From NCBI RefSeq assembly GCF_018449545.1, contig NZ_JAAVUR010000024.1, forward strand, positions 1 through 63,017: 63,017 bases of DNA, given 5' to 3'. Under the pieces are notes generated by a model. The model ran no database searches. It worked only from the letters and a program-made list of their open reading frames with translations, and had not been told where the DNA came from. Both the position numbers and the translations under genes were made by a program. Positions 61,077 to 63,017 of this stretch are shown in pieces (positions within the stretch are counted from its first letter, which is position 1; each line of letters opens with the position of its first letter). The DNA comes from Granulicella sp. dw_53 (GTDB lineage Bacteria; Acidobacteriota; Terriglobia; Terriglobales; Acidobacteriaceae).

Positions 61077-62210
61077 TCAGGAAGTGCGAAGGGTGGCGAG
61101 GAAGTTGGTGAGCTCCGGGGGGAGGGGTGCGTCGAGGTCCATGGGCTTGTTTGTCTGGGGATGAAGGAAGGAGAGGTGGGCGGCGTGCAGGAAGTTCCGA
61201 TCGAGTTCGAGCGGGGCTTCAGGGTCCAGGGAGTTGGGGATCTTGTGAGGAGCGCCGTAGAGATGGTCTCCGACGACCGGGTGCCCGAGGGATTGCATGT
61301 GAACGCGGATCTGGTGGGTGCGGCCGGTCTCGATCTTGACCTCGACGAGGGTGAAGGGGCCGTAGATGGAGTCGATGCGCTCCAGGACGTGGACGTGGGA
61401 GACGGCGGTGCGTCCGTCGGCGCGGCGGGTGGTCATACGGATGCGACGGACGAGATCGCGGGCGATGGGGAGGTTGACGGTGGTATCGACCTTTGCGACG
61501 TGGCCGTGGACCAAGGCGAGGTAGGTCTTGGCGACGCGGCGCTGGGAGAACATCTCACCGAGTTTGCGGTGGGTGGAGTCGTCCTTGGCTACGAGGATGA
61601 TGCCGGAGGTCTGTTTGTCGAGACGGTGGACGATGCCGGGGCGGAGGTCGCCGCCGACCTCGGAGAGGTGATTGAGGTGATAGAGCAGGGCGTTGACGAG
61701 GGTGCCGTGGTTGCGGATGTCGTCGGTGGTGCCGGCTCCGGCGTGGACCATCATGCCGGCGGGCTTGTTGATGACGGCGAGGTGCTTGTCCTCGTGGATG
61801 ATCTCGAGGGGAATGTTCTCGGGGAAGGCGTGGAGGGGCTCGGGGCGGGGTGCGCCTTCGATCTCGATGGGTTCGCCGCCGAGGAGCTTCTGTTTGGGCT
61901 TGGCGAGGAGGCCGTTGACGCGGACCTGGCCGGACTCGATGAGGAGCTGGACGCGGGCGCGGGAGATGTCGGGGATGGCCTGGGCCAGGTATTGATCGAG
62001 ACGGAGGCCGGCGGCGGCGGGGTCGGCGGTGAACTGGCGGATGGCGGGGTGGGCCGCGTCGGGGGCTTCGGTGTCGGGATCGGCGTCGTCTTCGAAGTCG
62101 AGGACGGGGATGGGGAGTGGGGTGGCTTCTTCGACTCCCCGGGTGGCGCGGTACTCGGCGCGGACGGAGCGGTGGCGGTGGCCTTTGGGGAGCATGTTCT
62201 TAGAGGGCAT
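61077..62210 (-). CDS. RluD-type ribosomal pseudouridine synthase
   Basis: 377 aa. An N-terminal acidic extension (1-60), then an S4 domain (about 67-120: LRLDQYLAQAIPDISRARVQ), then the catalytic domain with GIVHRLDKQTSG (catalytic Asp198) and IETGRTHQIRVHM. Converts uridines of the large rRNA to pseudouridine. The start overlaps the Lgt-like gene end by 11 bp, so the two are probably co-transcribed. Confidence 0.92.
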   Translation of the reverse strand: MPSKNMLPKGHRHRSVRAEYRATRGVEEATPLPIPVLDFEDDADPDTEAPDAAHPAIRQFTADPAAAGLRLDQYLAQAIPDISRARVQLLIESGQVRVNGLLAKPKQKLLGGEPIEIEGAPRPEPLHAFPENIPLEIIHEDKHLAVINKPAGMMVHAGAGTTDDIRNHGTLVNALLYHLNHLSEVGGDLRPGIVHRLDKQTSGIILVAKDDSTHRKLGEMFSQRRVAKTYLALVHGHVAKVDTTVNLPIARDLVRRIRMTTRRADGRTAVSHVHVLERIDSIYGPFTLVEVKIETGRTHQIRVHMQSLGHPVVGDHLYGAPHKIPNSLDPEAPLELDRNFLHAAHLSFLHPQTNKPMDLDAPLPPELTNFLATLRTS

Positions 62211-62967
62211 GGTGCTCCGGGGTGGTGATGTGGATGGGAGTGGACTGGAGGAGGATCATCCCGGCTGCGAGGATCATGCCCAGGGCGACCCACTGAATAG
62301 GGTCGAGGATGTTGGCCAGTGGGTTGGTGTCGAAGGCGAAGCTGGGGTGACGGAGGAACGAGATGAGGAACTGGGCGATCCCGGAGGCGGCCAGGGCGAG
62401 TGCCGTGGGGCGGCCGGGTTGGGGACGGTGGGCGAGGAGGCGCAGGACAGCCACGGTCGTAAGGACGGCGGCGAGGGCGGCGTAGAGGGCTACGGGGTGG
62501 AGATAGGCTCCGCCGGTGGGAGAGAGGATCTTCCAGGGGACGGAGGTGGGGAGGCCAAGGTCGCTTCCTTCGGCGAGATGTCCCAGGGCGAGGAAGATCC
62601 AGGCCAGGGTGGCGCAGGGGGCCCAGGCGTCCAGTGTGGCCAGGAGGGGTAGCCGCTTGAGGCGGAGGTAGATCCCGGTGGCCAGGAGGGTGAGGAGGAT
62701 GCCGGTGTCGTTGAGCGAGGGCAGGGTCAGGATAGTGAGGGGGTAGCCGAGGAAGCTGTGGAGGTTGGCTACGACCAGAAGCAGGCGGGAGAGGACCAGC
62801 GCGGAGAGGATGGCGAAGAGGCCGGCGTTCCAGAGGGCGTCGGGGTCGATGCCGACGAGACTGGCGGTTCGGAGGGAGAGGGAGAGGGCGCCCATGAGGC
62901 CGAGGGCGGAGAGAACTCCGAAGGTAGGGAGGATGAAGCGGCCGAGGTGGATGAGGTCGGGGTGCAT
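62200..62967 (-). CDS. Lgt-like prolipoprotein diacylglyceryl transferase homologue, atypical
   Basis: 255 aa, about seven membrane helices. GRFILPTFGVLSALGLMGAL, ALGHLAEGSDLGLPTSVPW (128-145) and YLHPVALYAAL (155-165) line up with the Lgt fold, and PTSVPW fits the conserved PTxxPW. However the Lgt signature GRxGNFxNxE is replaced by GHLAEGSDLG, lacking the Arg and Asn residues important for catalysis. So it may be a divergent or non-catalytic paralogue. Several lipoproteins in the window would need a true Lgt, perhaps elsewhere. Confidence 0.75.
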   Translation of the reverse strand: MHPDLIHLGRFILPTFGVLSALGLMGALSLSLRTASLVGIDPDALWNAGLFAILSALVLSRLLLVVANLHSFLGYPLTILTLPSLNDTGILLTLLATGIYLRLKRLPLLATLDAWAPCATLAWIFLALGHLAEGSDLGLPTSVPWKILSPTGGAYLHPVALYAALAAVLTTVAVLRLLAHRPQPGRPTALALAASGIAQFLISFLRHPSFAFDTNPLANILDPIQWVALGMILAAGMILLQSTPIHITTPEHHAL

Positions 62968-63017
62968 GGAGAGGCTGAATCGATTTTACGGGAAGGTACG
63001 GGAGGGGCGGCGCTAGG

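Noticed and set aside
61068..62228. 386-aa plus-strand open frame over the RluD gene
   Set aside because: Gly/Asp/Val-rich shadow; HRLDKQTSG in the minus frame is diagnostic.

Overview
The window looks like a piece of a chromosome from an acidobacterium of the Terriglobia/Acidobacteriaceae type (Granulicella, Edaphobacter or Terriglobus relatives). This is inferred from the high GC content with strongly C-ending codons, a TIGR03436-type acidobacterial VWFA protein, a remnant of an acidobacterial (ADOP-type) permease, hopanoid-type and GH57 enzymes, and many short intergenic hairpin repeats. No rRNA, tRNA, CRISPR array, transposase or phage gene was found. Most of it is ordinary chromosome, with its novelty concentrated in the intergenic DNA and in a few small or broken genes.

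Layout. 1-1523: 3' part of a membrane-fused spermidine-synthase-like protein, preceded by a C-rich polyproline stretch. 2.2-9.4 kb: a secreted DPDRP-repeat protein, a lone OppD-type ATPase, a metallophosphoesterase, trpC, a KimA-like permease and a glutathione peroxidase. 9.5-18 kb: a chemoreceptor, a TonB-like protein, mnmA, a DUF948-like/YtxH pair, a BON lipoprotein and a GH57 glucan-branching enzyme. 18.6-26.6 kb: a UbiA-like membrane protein, a methyltransferase and sixA joined by ATGA overlaps, a convergent Ppx/GppA, and two tandem GT39 membrane glycosyltransferases. 27-38 kb: an HpnI-like glycosyltransferase, then a stress/repair cluster on the minus strand (BrnT-type toxin-antitoxin with hspR, a LolA-like protein, dnaJ, higBA, a Nei glycosylase, a DUF4760 protein, two paralogous 56-57 aa proteins too short for usual gene callers, and dnaK), interrupted by a plus-strand SDR. 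38-47 kb: two lipoproteins, a DHA2 efflux pump, a TPR protein with a frameshifted fliB, an LCM-type methyltransferase, a quinone oxidoreductase with a divergent MarR regulator and paired operators, a permease remnant and an alpha/beta hydrolase. 47.5-53.9 kb: ATP synthase operon b'-b-delta-alpha-gamma-beta-epsilon without a or c subunits. 54-63 kb: hfq-hflX, a DegT aminotransferase, a cupin, a secreted protein, the VWFA protein, rluD and an unusual Lgt homologue.

The intergenic repeats are the most unusual part. R1 (four copies, about 80 nt, always downstream of a plus-strand gene and always in plus orientation) forms a long stem with a U-G wobble, followed by a second hairpin with compensatory changes. 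That pattern argues for an RNA element in 3' UTRs. R2 (five copies, about 200-290 nt) has conserved blocks ending in a G-rich tract, and in four of five copies lies just beyond the stop codon of a neighbouring gene in one fixed orientation. R3 and small GGGC-TTTR-GCCC hairpins are further families. R1 and R2 are nested in the same gaps.

Regulation visible in the sequence: a dnaK promoter overlapped by a degenerate HAIR (HspR) site, two near-palindromes 60 bp apart in the marR/oxidoreductase gap (one containing the only possible marR start codon), a candidate atp promoter and several intrinsic-terminator-like hairpins.
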